DNA of 64,000 bases from Homalodisca vitripennis (GCF_021130785.1 NC_060207.1:5221001-5285000); one strand, 5' to 3'; numbered from the stretch's first letter, positions 25,641 to 36,770 are shown. The notes: generated from the sequence alone by a model not told the origin. Numbers and translations are program-made.

Positions 25641-26081
25641 TCAGGGTATTAAACATTTTAAAGAAATTAACAATTGTGTTAACTGTTTTATATTGCTCGT
25701 ATTACAATATTATAATATATGAAATAGATTGTTATTAAATAAATGAAACATTATTGTAATTTTACAGTACTAATAGAAAATCAAAATACATTTTTCAAAC
25801 AATCTATTATATTAAGTATATAATATGACAAGTTATATTATTTCCTAGTTTTGACACATTCGTTAATAAAATATCAAAAGTTTATCGTAATTTTACTGTA
25901 CTTATAGACAATTAAATAAATGTTTTAAACACTCTATTATATATTGGGTAAAATAGAGTTATGTTAATTACCAGATTAGAAACAATTTTTAGTGGAATAT
26001 CAGAAGAAATGTATAATTAATGAGTTTATTGGTTAACAAAATTTAGATATAAGATTTAGTCAGGATGGAAAGTGTGTTTAT

Positions 26082-27107
26082 AATGGGTGAAAAATATTTA
26101 TGGATTTTTGTCTATGAGAAAAGGGCTAATGCTGTTAAGTGTTCTGTAAGAGGAATAGTTTCGCCACAGATCAAAAAGTTAACTGTTACCCACAATACTA
26201 TCATGTCAAATGAGATATGAGAAGATGGGTGTATATAAGAAAAGTAGGGATGCTGTTATGTGATCGGTAAAAGGAAGAGTTTCCGCCATAGATCAAGAAA
26301 TGAACTGGAACCCACAATACTACCACGTTAAGTACAATATGGTGAGGTTTTCATCTAAAATGAAGGATGTATTACGTGTTCAGGAAGAGGAAGAGTTTCC
26401 ACCACAGATCAAGAAGTGAACTGGTACCCACAATACTATCACGTTAAATACAATATGGGTGAGGTTTTCATCTAAAATGAAGGATGTAATTACGTGTTCA
26501 GGAAGAGGAAGAGTTTCCACCACAGATCAAGAAGTGAACTGGTACCCACAATACTATCACGTTAAATACAATATGGTGAGGTTTTCATCTAAAATGAAGG
26601 ATGTATTACGTGTTCAGGAAGAGGAAGAGTTTCCACCACAGATCAAGAAATGAACTGGTACCCACAATACTATCACGTTAAATACAATATGGGTGAGGTT
26701 TTCATCTAAAATGAAGGATGTATTACGTGTTCAGGAAGAGGAAGAGTTTCCACCACAGATCAAGAAGTGAACTGGTACCCACAATACTATCACGTTAAAT
26801 ACAATATGGGTGAGGTTTTCATCTAAAATGAAGGATGTATAACGTGTTCAGGAAGAGGAAGAGTTTCCACCACAGATCAAGAAGTGAACTGGTACCCACA
26901 ATACTATCACGTTAAATACAATATGGTGAGGTTTTCATATAAAAGGAAGGATGTATTACGTGTTCAGGAAGAGGAAGAGTTTCCACCACAGATCAAGAAG
27001 TGAACTGGTACCCACAATACTATCACGTTAAATACAATATGGTGAGGTTTTCATATAAAAGGAAGGATGTATTACGTGTTCAGGAAGAGGAAGAGTTTCG
27101 ACACAGA
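26082..27107. repeat. Minisatellite, ~118-bp unit, about 8 copies
   Basis: Units contain GAGTTTCCACCACAGATCAA, then TGAACTGGTACCCACAATAC, TATCACGTTAAATACAATAT and GAGGTTTTCATCTAAAATGA. The copies on the left (26082-26330) are clearly more diverged than the six on the right, and the last copy (27090 on) is broken. Small A/G insertions (TATGGTGAGG or TATGGGTGAGG) split the right-hand copies into two types. A 64-codon frame across it is incidental. Confidence 0.93.
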
Positions 27108-29208
27108 ATGTCGATATTCACATGTCAAGATTGGCACCAGTAATTACGAGTACGTTGTGTTGGTATGGTGGTGGGTTCGGGGGGATTATAAGTTTTAACT
27201 CGGAATTTACTGTTTTTATTTATTTATAACATTAACCGTTTTCTTTTACATAACATCCCTGTAGTACATACTGTATTAGAGATGGTTTTTGGGTTGAAGG
27301 TTATAAGTTTTATCGCATATTTAAGTTGTTTATATTTGTTATTAACAATCAACCATGTCATTTACATAAAACCCCTTTAATTATTAGTATACGTTGTCCC
27401 TGAGTTAAATAAACTTTTAAATTTCATTATATTGATAGGTCACGTACTGTTTTATGAGGTTTTCATTAATAAATGAATTAATAAAAATAAACATAAATTC
27501 AGTAATTGCAAAATAACATTTGAATTGTCATAAAAACCATATAAATATTAGATAGACTATTTTTATTTTCAAATGTTCGTCACAGCTCAGCAATATGATT
27601 ATTAAATTTTAATACTTAGGATGATTTTTTCTGGCACTATTTCTCTCGCATAAAACTTGTTTGGCATAGTTCGACGTCAGCGAACGCAATACACTAGTTA
27701 ACTAGTCTGATACAATATAGTTAATACTGCTGTAGATGTATTCCTTCACGATTTATATATGTTTTTCCCGAAATTATAAGTAATGATCATTACACTATAA
27801 CGTTATTTTATAACCTAACCAAATATTAAAACAAAACCGTAGATAACCGCGCACTCCTGTATTGATTAGGAAAAAAGGTACGAAGTAAGACAAAGTGATA
27901 CAAGGAACAGCACTTTATCAGGAGAGAGTCGACCTCGTACACTTGACAGTCGATACGTACTTTCTTCTGGTATGCGATTCTTTAATTACTGTCAGCCAAT
28001 TGAGTTATTTCACTCAGTAGGGTTTATTTATGTTCACCCAATGACAGTCCATATGTTATTTCAGTGCGTATTAAAAAATACAATAATGGGAAATACTCTT
28101 CAGGCTTTATAGACGTCATATAAAGAAGATTATTCTTTATAGAATATTATTTTATAGTTATTATTTATTATTTTTTATAGTTTTATATAAATGTATAGAA
28201 TATTATTCTTGGCTGTGTGTTAGAGAATCTTATTATTCAAGTCGCTGGAAAATGTCAATCTGCCTGAATATCTCGTAAACAGTGACTTGGAATTTTTCAG
28301 GAAGCAATATTTTTCTATTATATATAGGAAATATAGTTCGATGATGGCGCATGTCACTCCAAAGAACTTGGCTGAGTTATAGCAAATATATTTACATTGC
28401 TCTTGAAGTAAATATCTTGTTTCTATCAGTAAACAGAATAGCAGAATAAATAAATGTAAAAACAAACTTAGTAGAGTCATGTGAGATTTAAACTGTACAG
28501 TTTTTATTTATAGAGTAAAAAGAAATATATTAATGTGTAATGTTAATGATAAAAATCGGTGACGAGATTTTACTTGAGCACACTCTTGCGTTGTACTACT
28601 CCTCCCTTGCTCACCGGAATCCCTTACCTCCGGAAATTCCCCCCCCCTCCAAAAAAGAAAAAGCTATGAATTTAACATTACGAATGCAACCTCGGTAAGC
28701 CTGCCACGGGTTACTTTGTGTAATATACTCCTACCTTTTTTATGTAAACTAATAGCATATTTTATTTTTGCAGTAAAAAGAGAACGTTATCTGTGCAGTG
28801 TTAATATAGAAGTAAAGAATAAAAATACTAGTTCTCTTAACAAAATTTTAAGTACTATCTATTATTTACAATAATGAATAATGTGTTGTAAAAAGTCCAA
28901 TAAAACTCGTAATTATAGTTTCAACGATGGAGTAAATATATTGTGTATCGGTAACTAGTTTAGTTGGATGTATGTCACGTAGGAAGTGGAAACAAAGTTC
29001 GCATCGCCATCACGCATCGCCATCACGCATTGACAGCTGCAAATATGAATATCCAGTCAGGTATAGTCCGTGACTATTCAGTAACATATGTTCGCTGGTG
29101 ACGATTGTGAATAGTCTGTATTTGCTGTCGTCAGGTATTGAGTGCGTTGTGCATGAATAAAGAGGGAAACTGATTTAGAAACTGTTCATTCTGCTACATA
29201 ACTCGAAG
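27108..29208. other. AT-rich intergenic DNA with a dispersed repeat piece
   Basis: No gene is supported. A third, shorter copy of the dispersed repeat lies at 28220-28395, with CAATCTGCCTGAATATCTCG then GATGGCGCATGTCACTCC then AACTTGGCTGAG. A short direct repeat of GCATCGCCATCAC occurs at 28999-29029. A poly-C tract lies at about 28638-28648. Confidence 0.4.
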
Positions 29209-29219
29209 CATACACTACT

Positions 29220-29592
29220 GAAGGAAACAGGATTTTTCCGGACATTTGCCATCGTTAAGTGAAACAAGAAAACAGTAACACTACGTTTCGAGATCTGCGA
29301 TCTGATCTCTTCTTCAGGTAAAGAACTAACCTAATACATAATTACAAACTAGGTTAAAATAAACAAATCTTACTAAAGCGTTGTGGCACGCCTGAGTCAT
29401 GAATCACAACCTACATGTTGTATGTCAACTTCACTAACACTAAAGACATGCACTTAATAAAAAAAACTATACAAAACACCAATCATTAAACTAAACTACG
29501 GAATACAGGTCACAATATGTCTTCACTCGTCTACTAACCATTTACGACTGACCAGAGGGGGTAGCCAATGGTAATCGTGACGGCCGGCTAAA
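29220..29592 (-). repeat. Penelope terminal repeat (3' of copy A), trimmed
   Basis: 373 bp, matching the other terminal repeats but lacking the outermost ~30 bp that end GGTTATTTTTGACGATGGAA in the copy at 32117. It carries an 8-A homopolymer at about 29459 (T8 in sense orientation). It abuts the left target duplication directly. Confidence 0.9.
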
Positions 29593-29644
29593 ACAAGATG
29601 GCGGAAATACAAGGGAAGGGGAACAGGAATGGGCCCTTTCGTTA

Positions 29645-32179
29645 TTATTGGTTCATGCGAGATGAACTTCTTAAAACCATATTGTGACTCCGCATTGGTT
29701 TATTGCAAATATCCGATCCGTTTGATACTTTTGGTATTCTCTTTAGTTCATTTTTTAGAATTGGCAACCAAAGCGGCCTAATCTCGACTGATGGTTGACT
29801 GATTGGTTGGTCTGCCAATTTAATGTATGTTGCCTCAATTAATTTCCTTTTGAAGAAATGTGGTTCCCGATGTATTATGTGGGCTTCATCCCAATTCATA
29901 TGATGGTCTTCGGACCAACAATGGTGTGCAATTTTTGACTTTTCTGTGAAACCCTTTCTCGTGTTTTCTTTGTGTTCTTTTATCCTTATATTTAGTGGTC
30001 TTTTTGTCTCGCCTATGTATTCCCTATTGCAGCTACATTTTATACTGTAAACACAGTTTTTGGAATCCTGTGTGCCATTTTTTGGTTTTGTTTTTACGAG
30101 ACTTTGTCTAAGAGTGTTGTGTGTTTTAAACGCGGTTCTAATGTTGTACTTTCTACCTACTCTTCTAATTTTCTCCGATAATCCCGGCACATAAGGGATT
30201 GACATAAACGCAAATTTATCACAATTCTGTTTTTCTGACTCAGAAATGATTCTTCTGGTTCGTTTGCACTTATTAATTACTAATTGAGGGTATCCATTGC
30301 TTCTGAGATCCGATTCAATTTTCTTAAATTCTTCTTTTAGTCCATCTTTATCTGAGCACAAGCTCTTTGCTCTATCAAACAACGAGTAGGCTACTCCTTC
30401 TTTGACAGATTTTTGATGGTTGGATTGATAATTTAAATATTTTCCTGTGTGTGTTATCTTTCGAAAAACAGTTGTCTTAAGGACATCCCTATCTCTTAAT
30501 ACACACACATCCAAAAAGGGAAGCTTGTTTTGGACTTCCACTTCCATTGTGAGGCGGATGGAAGGAGAAATACTATTAATGTGATTCAAAAAATTATTTA
30601 ATTCAATGTCTCCATGAGAAAAAATAACAAAGGTATCATCCACATACCTCCACCAAATCTTCGGTTTGAACTGAGCTGAAGCCAAAGCTTTTCGCTCGAA
30701 TTCCTCCATAAAGATATTGGCGAAAATAGGAGACAGTGGAGAACCCATTGCCATCCCCTCATCTTGACGGTAAATTTTACCCTCTAACTCAAAATAATTG
30801 CATTGAGTGCATAGTTCTAACAGTTCCATAATTACTGGCACGGGAAGTTTAGTTCTATCCTTTAATGTTTGGTCTTCTTTGAGACGTGATTTAATAATTC
30901 CGAGAGTTTCTGGAACTGGTACATTTGTAAATAGACTTTCGACATCAAAACTTACCAGTTTGTCAGTTTCAGTCAACTTTAGGGATTTTGACTTCTCTAC
31001 GAAATCCCTGGAATTTTTGATGAAAGAGTCAGTTTTTCCTACCAATGGTGTTAAGATGTCCAAGAGGACTTTAGACAATTCCCTGCAAGGTGAATCACGA
31101 GAACTAATGATGGGCCGGAGAGGGATGGTAGGTTTGTGGATTTTGGGAAGGCCATACATATGGGGGATTTTGGAGTGGTGAGGAGTTAATTTAGATCTAA
31201 ATTTATCTGAAAAAAATTCTTTATGTTTTCTTAAGGTGTTTGCTACTTTGCGTTCAAATGAATCAGTCGGGTCTTTATTTAAAACTGTATATTTGCCAGT
31301 ATTTAAAGTTTCCGCAATCTTTTCTTTATACGCTACTGAGTCAAGTACCACAGTAGCGTTGCCTTTGTCGGCAGGTAAGATTTTGACCGTGTCATCTTTC
31401 CCAAGGATCGACCTGGCCTTTTTCTCCTCTATTGTTAAATTGGGTTTTGTGGGAGGAATTTTTCTGAGTAAAAGACTGGCCTCGCAGCGGAAGCGGTCAC
31501 CCTGTTCCTCAGGTAACTGTGAAACAGCCGACTCAATTCCAGTTACGAAATCCAGTGCCTTTACAGATTTTTGTGCCACAGAAAAGTTTAAACCCTTGGA
31601 TAATACTGATATTTCCGCTTCATTCAGGATTTTCGAAGAGAGATTGATTACGTTTTTATTATTTGCATCCGTATTCACGTTGCCATCCTTAGGCAAATCA
31701 CATTTTTTAGGCCTAATTTTTTCCAGTTTGGAGATTTTCTTTTTCTTATCTGTTTCAGAAACTTTTATACATCTATTTTGGATGCTTTCGAGAATGTTGT
31801 TGAATTCTGTACCGATCAGTGTTTTTAATTCAGTTATTTTACACTCAATACTATTTTGGAGGAGGTATTTTTCACGATGATGATATGCAATTCTTTCTTT
31901 AAGTAAAGATTTAGAAGCAGAAGACAAAATTTTACTGGCTTTCCTACTATGAAAAGGAGTTTTTAGAGTTAACCCTATAGGCATAAGGTCTTCAACCTTA
32001 CATTTATGCAAGAAAGTTAAATGATTAATGTGTTTAGTTAATTTAAGATGCAAGCTCTCAAGGTCTTTGATTTGTTTACTGGTTCCGGGTCCGTACCGAG
32101 AATCAATTCTTTGTTTGAAGGTTATTTTTGACGATGGAAGGATTGTGAAGGAAACAGGATTTTTCCGGACATTTGCCAT
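29645..32179 (-). CDS. Penelope-like reverse transcriptase/GIY-YIG protein, copy A
   Basis: 844 residues from the ATG at 32179; the frame stays open a few codons further upstream, but only from TTG. The protein copies element RNA into DNA and nicks the target. Residue numbers are counted from this ATG. A basic, helical N-terminal region runs to about 240. A reverse transcriptase follows, with LPADKGNATVVLD near 268, YGLPKIHKP near 342, FDVESLFTNVP (catalytic Asp 412), GMAMGSPLSP near 475 and YVDD (Asp 514-515). A linker leads to a GIY-YIG-type endonuclease: VYSI at 710-713, YIG at 721-723, then R-x-x-E-H, with Cys 709, 715 and 717 nearby. All key residues are present, and about 840 residues is a normal length for the family. 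The first 21 codons lie inside the terminal repeat. Nothing marks it as inactive. Confidence 0.95.
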   Translation of the reverse strand: MANVRKNPVSFTILPSSKITFKQRIDSRYGPGTSKQIKDLESLHLKLTKHINHLTFLHKCKVEDLMPIGLTLKTPFHSRKASKILSSASKSLLKERIAYHHREKYLLQNSIECKITELKTLIGTEFNNILESIQNRCIKVSETDKKKKISKLEKIRPKKCDLPKDGNVNTDANNKNVINLSSKILNEAEISVLSKGLNFSVAQKSVKALDFVTGIESAVSQLPEEQGDRFRCEASLLLRKIPPTKPNLTIEEKKARSILGKDDTVKILPADKGNATVVLDSVAYKEKIAETLNTGKYTVLNKDPTDSFERKVANTLRKHKEFFSDKFRSKLTPHHSKIPHMYGLPKIHKPTIPLRPIISSRDSPCRELSKVLLDILTPLVGKTDSFIKNSRDFVEKSKSLKLTETDKLVSFDVESLFTNVPVPETLGIIKSRLKEDQTLKDRTKLPVPVIMELLELCTQCNYFELEGKIYRQDEGMAMGSPLSPIFANIFMEEFERKALASAQFKPKIWWRYVDDTFVIFSHGDIELNNFLNHINSISPSIRLTMEVEVQNKLPFLDVCVLRDRDVLKTTVFRKITHTGKYLNYQSNHQKSVKEGVAYSLFDRAKSLCSDKDGLKEEFKKIESDLRSNGYPQLVINKCKRTRRIISESEKQNCDKFAFMSIPYVPGLSEKIRRVGRKYNIRTAFKTHNTLRQSLVKTKPKNGTQDSKNCVYSIKCSCNREYIGETKRPLNIRIKEHKENTRKGFTEKSKIAHHCWSEDHHMNWDEAHIIHREPHFFKRKLIEATYIKLADQPISQPSVEIRPLWLPILKNELKRIPKVSNGSDICNKPMRSHNMVLRSSSRMNQ

Positions 32180-32518
32180 CGTTAAGTGAAACAAGAAAAC
32201 AGTAACACTACGTTTCGAGATCTGCGATCTGATCTCTTCTTCAGGTAAAGAACTAACCTAATACATAATTACAAACTAGGTTAAAATAAACAAATCTTAC
32301 TAAAGCGTTGTGGCACGCCTGAGTCATGAATCACAACCTACATGTTGTATGTCAACTTCACTAACACTAAAGACATGCACTTAATAAAAAAACTATACAA
32401 AACACCAATCATTAAACTAAACTACGGAATACAGGTCACAATATGTCTTCACTCGTCTACTAACCATTTACGACTGACCAGAGGGGGTAGCCAATGGTAA
32501 TCGTGACGGCCGGCTAAA
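32117..32518 (-). repeat. Penelope terminal repeat between copies A and B
   Basis: 402 bp. It acts as the 5' repeat of copy A and the 3' repeat of copy B. It carries the 7-base A run (T7 in sense). It contains A's start codon (32179) and the hammerhead-like core beginning at 32244 on the minus strand. Confidence 0.93.
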
Positions 32519-32570
32519 ACAAGATGGCGGAAATACAAGGGAAGGGGAACAGGAATGGGCCCTTTCGTTA

Positions 32571-33440
32571 TTATTGGTTCATGCGAGATGAACTTCTTAA
32601 AACCATATTGTGACTCCGCATTGGTTTATTGCAAATATCCGATCCGTTTGATACTTTTGGTATTCTCTTTAGTTCATTTTTTAGAATTGGCAACCAAAGC
32701 GGCCTAATCTCGACTGATGGTTGACTGATTGGTTGGTCTGCCAATTTAATGTATGTTGCCTCAATTAATTTCCTTTTGAAGAAATGTGGTTCCCGATGTA
32801 TTATGTGGGCTTCATCCCAATTCATATGATGGTCTTCGGACCAACAATGGTGTGCAATTTTTGACTTTTCTGTGAAACCCTTTCTCGTGTTTTCTTTGTG
32901 TTCTTTTATCCTTATATTTAGTGGTCTTTTTGTCTCGCCTATGTATTCCCTATTGCAGCTACATTTTATACTGTAAACACAGTTTTTGGAATCCTGTGTG
33001 CCATTTTTTGGTTTTGTTTTTACGAGACTTTGTCTAAGAGTGTTGTGTGTTTTAAACGCGGTTCTAATGTTGTACTTTCTACCTACTCTTCTAATTTTCT
33101 CCGATAATCCCGGCACATAAGGGATTGACATAAACGCAAATTTATCACAATTCTGTTTTTCTGACTCAGAAATGATTCTTCTGGTTCGTTTGCACTTATT
33201 AATTACTAATTGAGGGTATCCATTGCTTCTGAGATCCGATTCAATTTTCTTAAATTCTTCTTTTAGTCCATCTTTATCTGAGCACAAGCTCTTTGCTCTA
33301 TCAAACAACGAGTAGGCTACTCCTTCTTTGACAGATTTTTGATGGTTGGATTGATAATTTAAATATTTTCCTGTGTGTGTTATCTTTCGAAAAACAGTTG
33401 TCTTAAGGACATCCCTATCTCTTAATACACACACATCCAA
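32571..33440 (-). pseudogene. Penelope-like protein, 5'-truncated copy B
   Basis: This is the last 289 codons of the Penelope-like protein, starting in the segment that follows the reverse transcriptase (DVCVLRDRDVLKTT) and running through the complete GIY-YIG domain to the same stop. It is identical to the corresponding part of copies A and C as far as I can read. It lacks the reverse transcriptase, so it cannot function alone. Truncation at 33440 is immediately followed by copy C in the opposite orientation. A truncated upstream tandem copy is typical of how these elements integrate. Confidence 0.92.
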
Positions 33441-33441
33441 A

Positions 33442-33844
33442 TTTAGCCGGCCGTCACGATTACCATTGGCTACCCCCTCTGGTCAGTCGTAAATGGTTAG
33501 TAGACGAGTGAAGACATATTGTGACCTGTATTCCGTAGTTTAGTTTAATGATTGGTGTTTTGTATAGTTTTTTTTATTAAGTGCATGTCTTTAGTGTTAG
33601 TGAAGTTGACATACAACATGTAGGTTGTGATTCATGACTCAGGCGTGCCACAACGCTTTAGTAAGATTTGTTTATTTTAACCTAGTTTGTAATTATGTAT
33701 TAGGTTAGTTCTTTACCTGAAGAAGAGATCAGATCGCAGATCTCGAAACGTAGTGTTACTGTTTTCTTGTTTCACTTAACGATGGCAAATGTCCGGAAAA
33801 ATCCTGTTTCCTTCACAATCCTTCCATCGTCAAAAATAACCTTC
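33442..33844 (+). repeat. Penelope terminal repeat, 5' of copy C
   Basis: 403 bp beginning TTTAGCCGGCCGTCACG and ending AAAATAACCTTC. It has the 8-T run near 33568. It holds the start codon of copy C and its first 21 codons, so the repeat and the coding region overlap. Confidence 0.93.
33717..33778 (+). ncRNA. Hammerhead-ribozyme-like core in terminal repeat
   Basis: CTGAAGA at 33717 fits the hammerhead CUGANGA box. It is followed by a hairpin in which GAGATC pairs with GATCTC, then GAAAC, the second conserved box. Beyond it, ACGTA can pair with TAC-T-GT around a GTGT loop as a short stem III, leaving a GTT that fits the NUH cleavage triplet. Stem I is not evident locally, and one extra A lies between the first box and stem II, so the fold is incomplete as drawn. 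Hammerhead motifs in Penelope terminal repeats are established. The same core lies in all four repeats here: minus strand from 29317 and 32244, plus strand from 36643. Confidence 0.5.
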
Positions 33845-36316
33845 AAACAAAGAATTGATTCTCGGTACGGACCCGGAACCAGTAAACAAATCAAAGACCT
33901 TGAGAGCTTGCATCTTAAATTAACTAAACACATTAATCATTTAACTTTCTTGCATAAATGTAAGGTTGAAGACCTTATGCCTATAGGGTTAACTCTAAAA
34001 ACTCCTTTTCATAGTAGGAAAGCCAGTAAAATTTTGTCTTCTGCTTCTAAATCTTTACTTAAAGAAAGAATTGCATATCATCATCGTGAAAAATACCTCC
34101 TCCAAAATAGTATTGAGTGTAAAATAACTGAATTAAAAACACTGATCGGTACAGAATTCAACAACATTCTCGAAAGCATCCAAAATAGATGTATAAAAGT
34201 TTCTGAAACAGATAAGAAAAAGAAAATCTCCAAACTGGAAAAAATTAGGCCTAAAAAATGTGATTTGCCTAAGGATGGCAACGTGAATACGGATGCAAAT
34301 AATAAAAACGTAATCAATCTCTCTTCGAAAATCCTGAATGAAGCGGAAATATCAGTATTATCCAAGGGTTTAAACTTTTCTGTGGCACAAAAATCTGTAA
34401 AGGCACTGGATTTCGTAACTGGAATTGAGTCGGCTGTTTCACAGTTACCTGAGGAACAGGGTGACCGCTTCCGCTGCGAGGCCAGTCTTTTACTCAGAAA
34501 AATTCCTCCCACAAAACCCAATTTAACAATAGAGGAGAAAAAGGCCAGGTCGATCCTTGGGAAAGATGACACGGTCAAAATCTTACCTGCCGACAAAGGC
34601 AACGCTACTGTGGTACTTGACTCAGTAGCGTATAAAGAAAAGATTGCGGAAACTTTAAATACTGGCAAATATACAGTTTTAAATAAAGACCCGACTGATT
34701 CATTTGAACGCAAAGTAGCAAACACCTTAAGAAAACATAAAGAATTTTTTTCAGATAAATTTAGATCTAAATTAACTCCTCACCACTCCAAAATCCCCCA
34801 TATGTATGGCCTTCCCAAAATCCACAAACCTACCATCCCTCTCCGGCCCATCATTAGTTCTCGTGATTCACCTTGCAGGGAATTGTCTAAAGTCCTCTTG
34901 GACATCTTAACACCATTGGTAGGAAAAACTGACTCTTTCATCAAAAATTCCAGGGATTTCGTAGAGAAGTCAAAATCCCTAAAGTTGACTGAAACTGACA
35001 AACTGGTAAGTTTTGATGTCGAAAGTCTATTTACAAATGTACCAGTTCCAGAAACTCTCGGAATTATTAAATCACGTCTCAAAGAAGACCAAACATTAAA
35101 GGATAGAACTAAACTTCCCGTGCCAGTAATTATGGAACTGTTAGAACTATGCACTCAATGCAATTATTTTGAGTTAGAGGGTAAAATTTACCGTCAAGAT
35201 GAGGGGATGGCAATGGGTTCTCCACTGTCTCCTATTTTCGCCAATATCTTTATGGAGGAATTCGAGCGAAAAGCTTTGGCTTCAGCTCAGTTCAAACCGA
35301 AGATTTGGTGGAGGTATGTGGATGATACCTTTGTTATTTTTTCTCATGGAGACATTGAATTAAATAATTTTTTGAATCACATTAATAGTATTTCTCCTTC
35401 CATCCGCCTCACAATGGAAGTGGAAGTCCAAAACAAGCTTCCCTTTTTGGATGTGTGTGTATTAAGAGATAGGGATGTCCTTAAGACAACTGTTTTTCGA
35501 AAGATAACACACACAGGAAAATATTTAAATTATCAATCCAACCATCAAAAATCTGTCAAAGAAGGAGTAGCCTACTCGTTGTTTGATAGAGCAAAGAGCT
35601 TGTGCTCAGATAAAGATGGACTAAAAGAAGAATTTAAGAAAATTGAATCGGATCTCAGAAGCAATGGATACCCTCAATTAGTAATTAATAAGTGCAAACG
35701 AACCAGAAGAATCATTTCTGAGTCAGAAAAACAGAATTGTGATAAATTTGCGTTTATGTCAATCCCTTATGTGCCGGGATTATCGGAGAAAATTAGAAGA
35801 GTAGGTAGAAAGTACAACATTAGAACCGCGTTTAAAACACACAACACTCTTAGACAAAGTCTCGTAAAAACAAAACCAAAAAATGGCACACAGGATTCCA
35901 AAAACTGTGTTTACAGTATAAAATGTAGCTGCAATAGGGAATACATAGGCGAGACAAAAAGACCACTAAATATAAGGATAAAAGAACACAAAGAAAACAC
36001 GAGAAAGGGTTTCACAGAAAAGTCAAAAATTGCACACCATTGTTGGTCCGAAGACCATCATATGAATTGGGATGAAGCCCACATAATACATCGGGAACCA
36101 CATTTCTTCAAAAGGAAATTAATTGAGGCAACATACATTAAATTGGCAGACCAACCAATCAGTCAACCATCAGTCGAGATTAGGCCGCTTTGGTTGCCAA
36201 TTCTAAAAAATGAACTAAAGAGAATACCAAAAGTATCAAACGGATCGGATATTTGCAATAAACCAATGCGGAGTCACAATATGGTTTTAAGAAGTTCATC
36301 TCGCATGAACCAATAA
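33782..36316 (+). CDS. Penelope-like reverse transcriptase/GIY-YIG protein, copy C
   Basis: The plus-strand twin of copy A: 844 residues from the ATG at 33782, with a TTG-only extension upstream. The protein translation is identical to A over its whole length. Its motifs sit at the same positions: an Asp in FDVESLF, the YVDD pair, and the VYSI/YIG nuclease signature with its Arg and Glu. The protein is expected to act in the nucleus on element RNA and chromosomal DNA. It is bracketed by its own two terminal repeats (33442-33844 and 36369-36770), a complete element by sequence. Open frames of 214 and 124 codons on the opposite strand are shadows of this gene and occur at mirror positions in copy A. 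Confidence 0.95.
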   Translation: MANVRKNPVSFTILPSSKITFKQRIDSRYGPGTSKQIKDLESLHLKLTKHINHLTFLHKCKVEDLMPIGLTLKTPFHSRKASKILSSASKSLLKERIAYHHREKYLLQNSIECKITELKTLIGTEFNNILESIQNRCIKVSETDKKKKISKLEKIRPKKCDLPKDGNVNTDANNKNVINLSSKILNEAEISVLSKGLNFSVAQKSVKALDFVTGIESAVSQLPEEQGDRFRCEASLLLRKIPPTKPNLTIEEKKARSILGKDDTVKILPADKGNATVVLDSVAYKEKIAETLNTGKYTVLNKDPTDSFERKVANTLRKHKEFFSDKFRSKLTPHHSKIPHMYGLPKIHKPTIPLRPIISSRDSPCRELSKVLLDILTPLVGKTDSFIKNSRDFVEKSKSLKLTETDKLVSFDVESLFTNVPVPETLGIIKSRLKEDQTLKDRTKLPVPVIMELLELCTQCNYFELEGKIYRQDEGMAMGSPLSPIFANIFMEEFERKALASAQFKPKIWWRYVDDTFVIFSHGDIELNNFLNHINSISPSIRLTMEVEVQNKLPFLDVCVLRDRDVLKTTVFRKITHTGKYLNYQSNHQKSVKEGVAYSLFDRAKSLCSDKDGLKEEFKKIESDLRSNGYPQLVINKCKRTRRIISESEKQNCDKFAFMSIPYVPGLSEKIRRVGRKYNIRTAFKTHNTLRQSLVKTKPKNGTQDSKNCVYSIKCSCNREYIGETKRPLNIRIKEHKENTRKGFTEKSKIAHHCWSEDHHMNWDEAHIIHREPHFFKRKLIEATYIKLADQPISQPSVEIRPLWLPILKNELKRIPKVSNGSDICNKPMRSHNMVLRSSSRMNQ

Positions 36317-36368
36317 TAACGAAAGGGCCCATTCCTGTTCCCCTTCCCTTGTATTTCCGCCATCTTGT

Positions 36369-36770
36369 TTTAGCCGGCCGTCACGATTACCATTGGCTAC
36401 CCCCTCTGGTCAGTCGTAAATGGTTAGTAGACGAGTGAAGACATATTGTGACCTGTATTCCGTAGTTTAGTTTAATGATTGGTGTTTTGTATAGTTTTTT
36501 TATTAAGTGCATGTCTTTAGTGTTAGTGAAGTTGACATACAACATGTAGGTTGTGATTCATGACTCAGGCGTGCCACAACGCTTTAGTAAGATTTGTTTA
36601 TTTTAACCTAGTTTGTAATTATGTATTAGGTTAGTTCTTTACCTGAAGAAGAGATCAGATCGCAGATCTCGAAACGTAGTGTTACTGTTTTCTTGTTTCA
36701 CTTAACGATGGCAAATGTCCGGAAAAATCCTGTTTCCTTCACAATCCTTCCATCGTCAAAAATAACCTTC
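36369..36770 (+). repeat. Penelope terminal repeat, 3' of copy C
   Basis: 402 bp, with the 7-T run near 36497. It repeats the start-codon region of the protein (ATG at 36708) but ends 21 codons later at the right target duplication, so no second protein follows. Confidence 0.93.

Noticed and set aside
30807..31880. Plus-strand frames of 124 and 214 codons inside Penelope copy A (mirrored at 34081-35154 on the minus strand)
   Set aside because: Antisense shadows of the reverse-transcriptase gene with no features of their own.
29645..36316. Interpretation as an LTR retrotransposon because of terminal repeats
   Set aside because: There is no primer-binding site, gag, protease or integrase. The enzyme is a Penelope-type reverse transcriptase with a GIY-YIG nuclease, and the repeats overlap the coding region.
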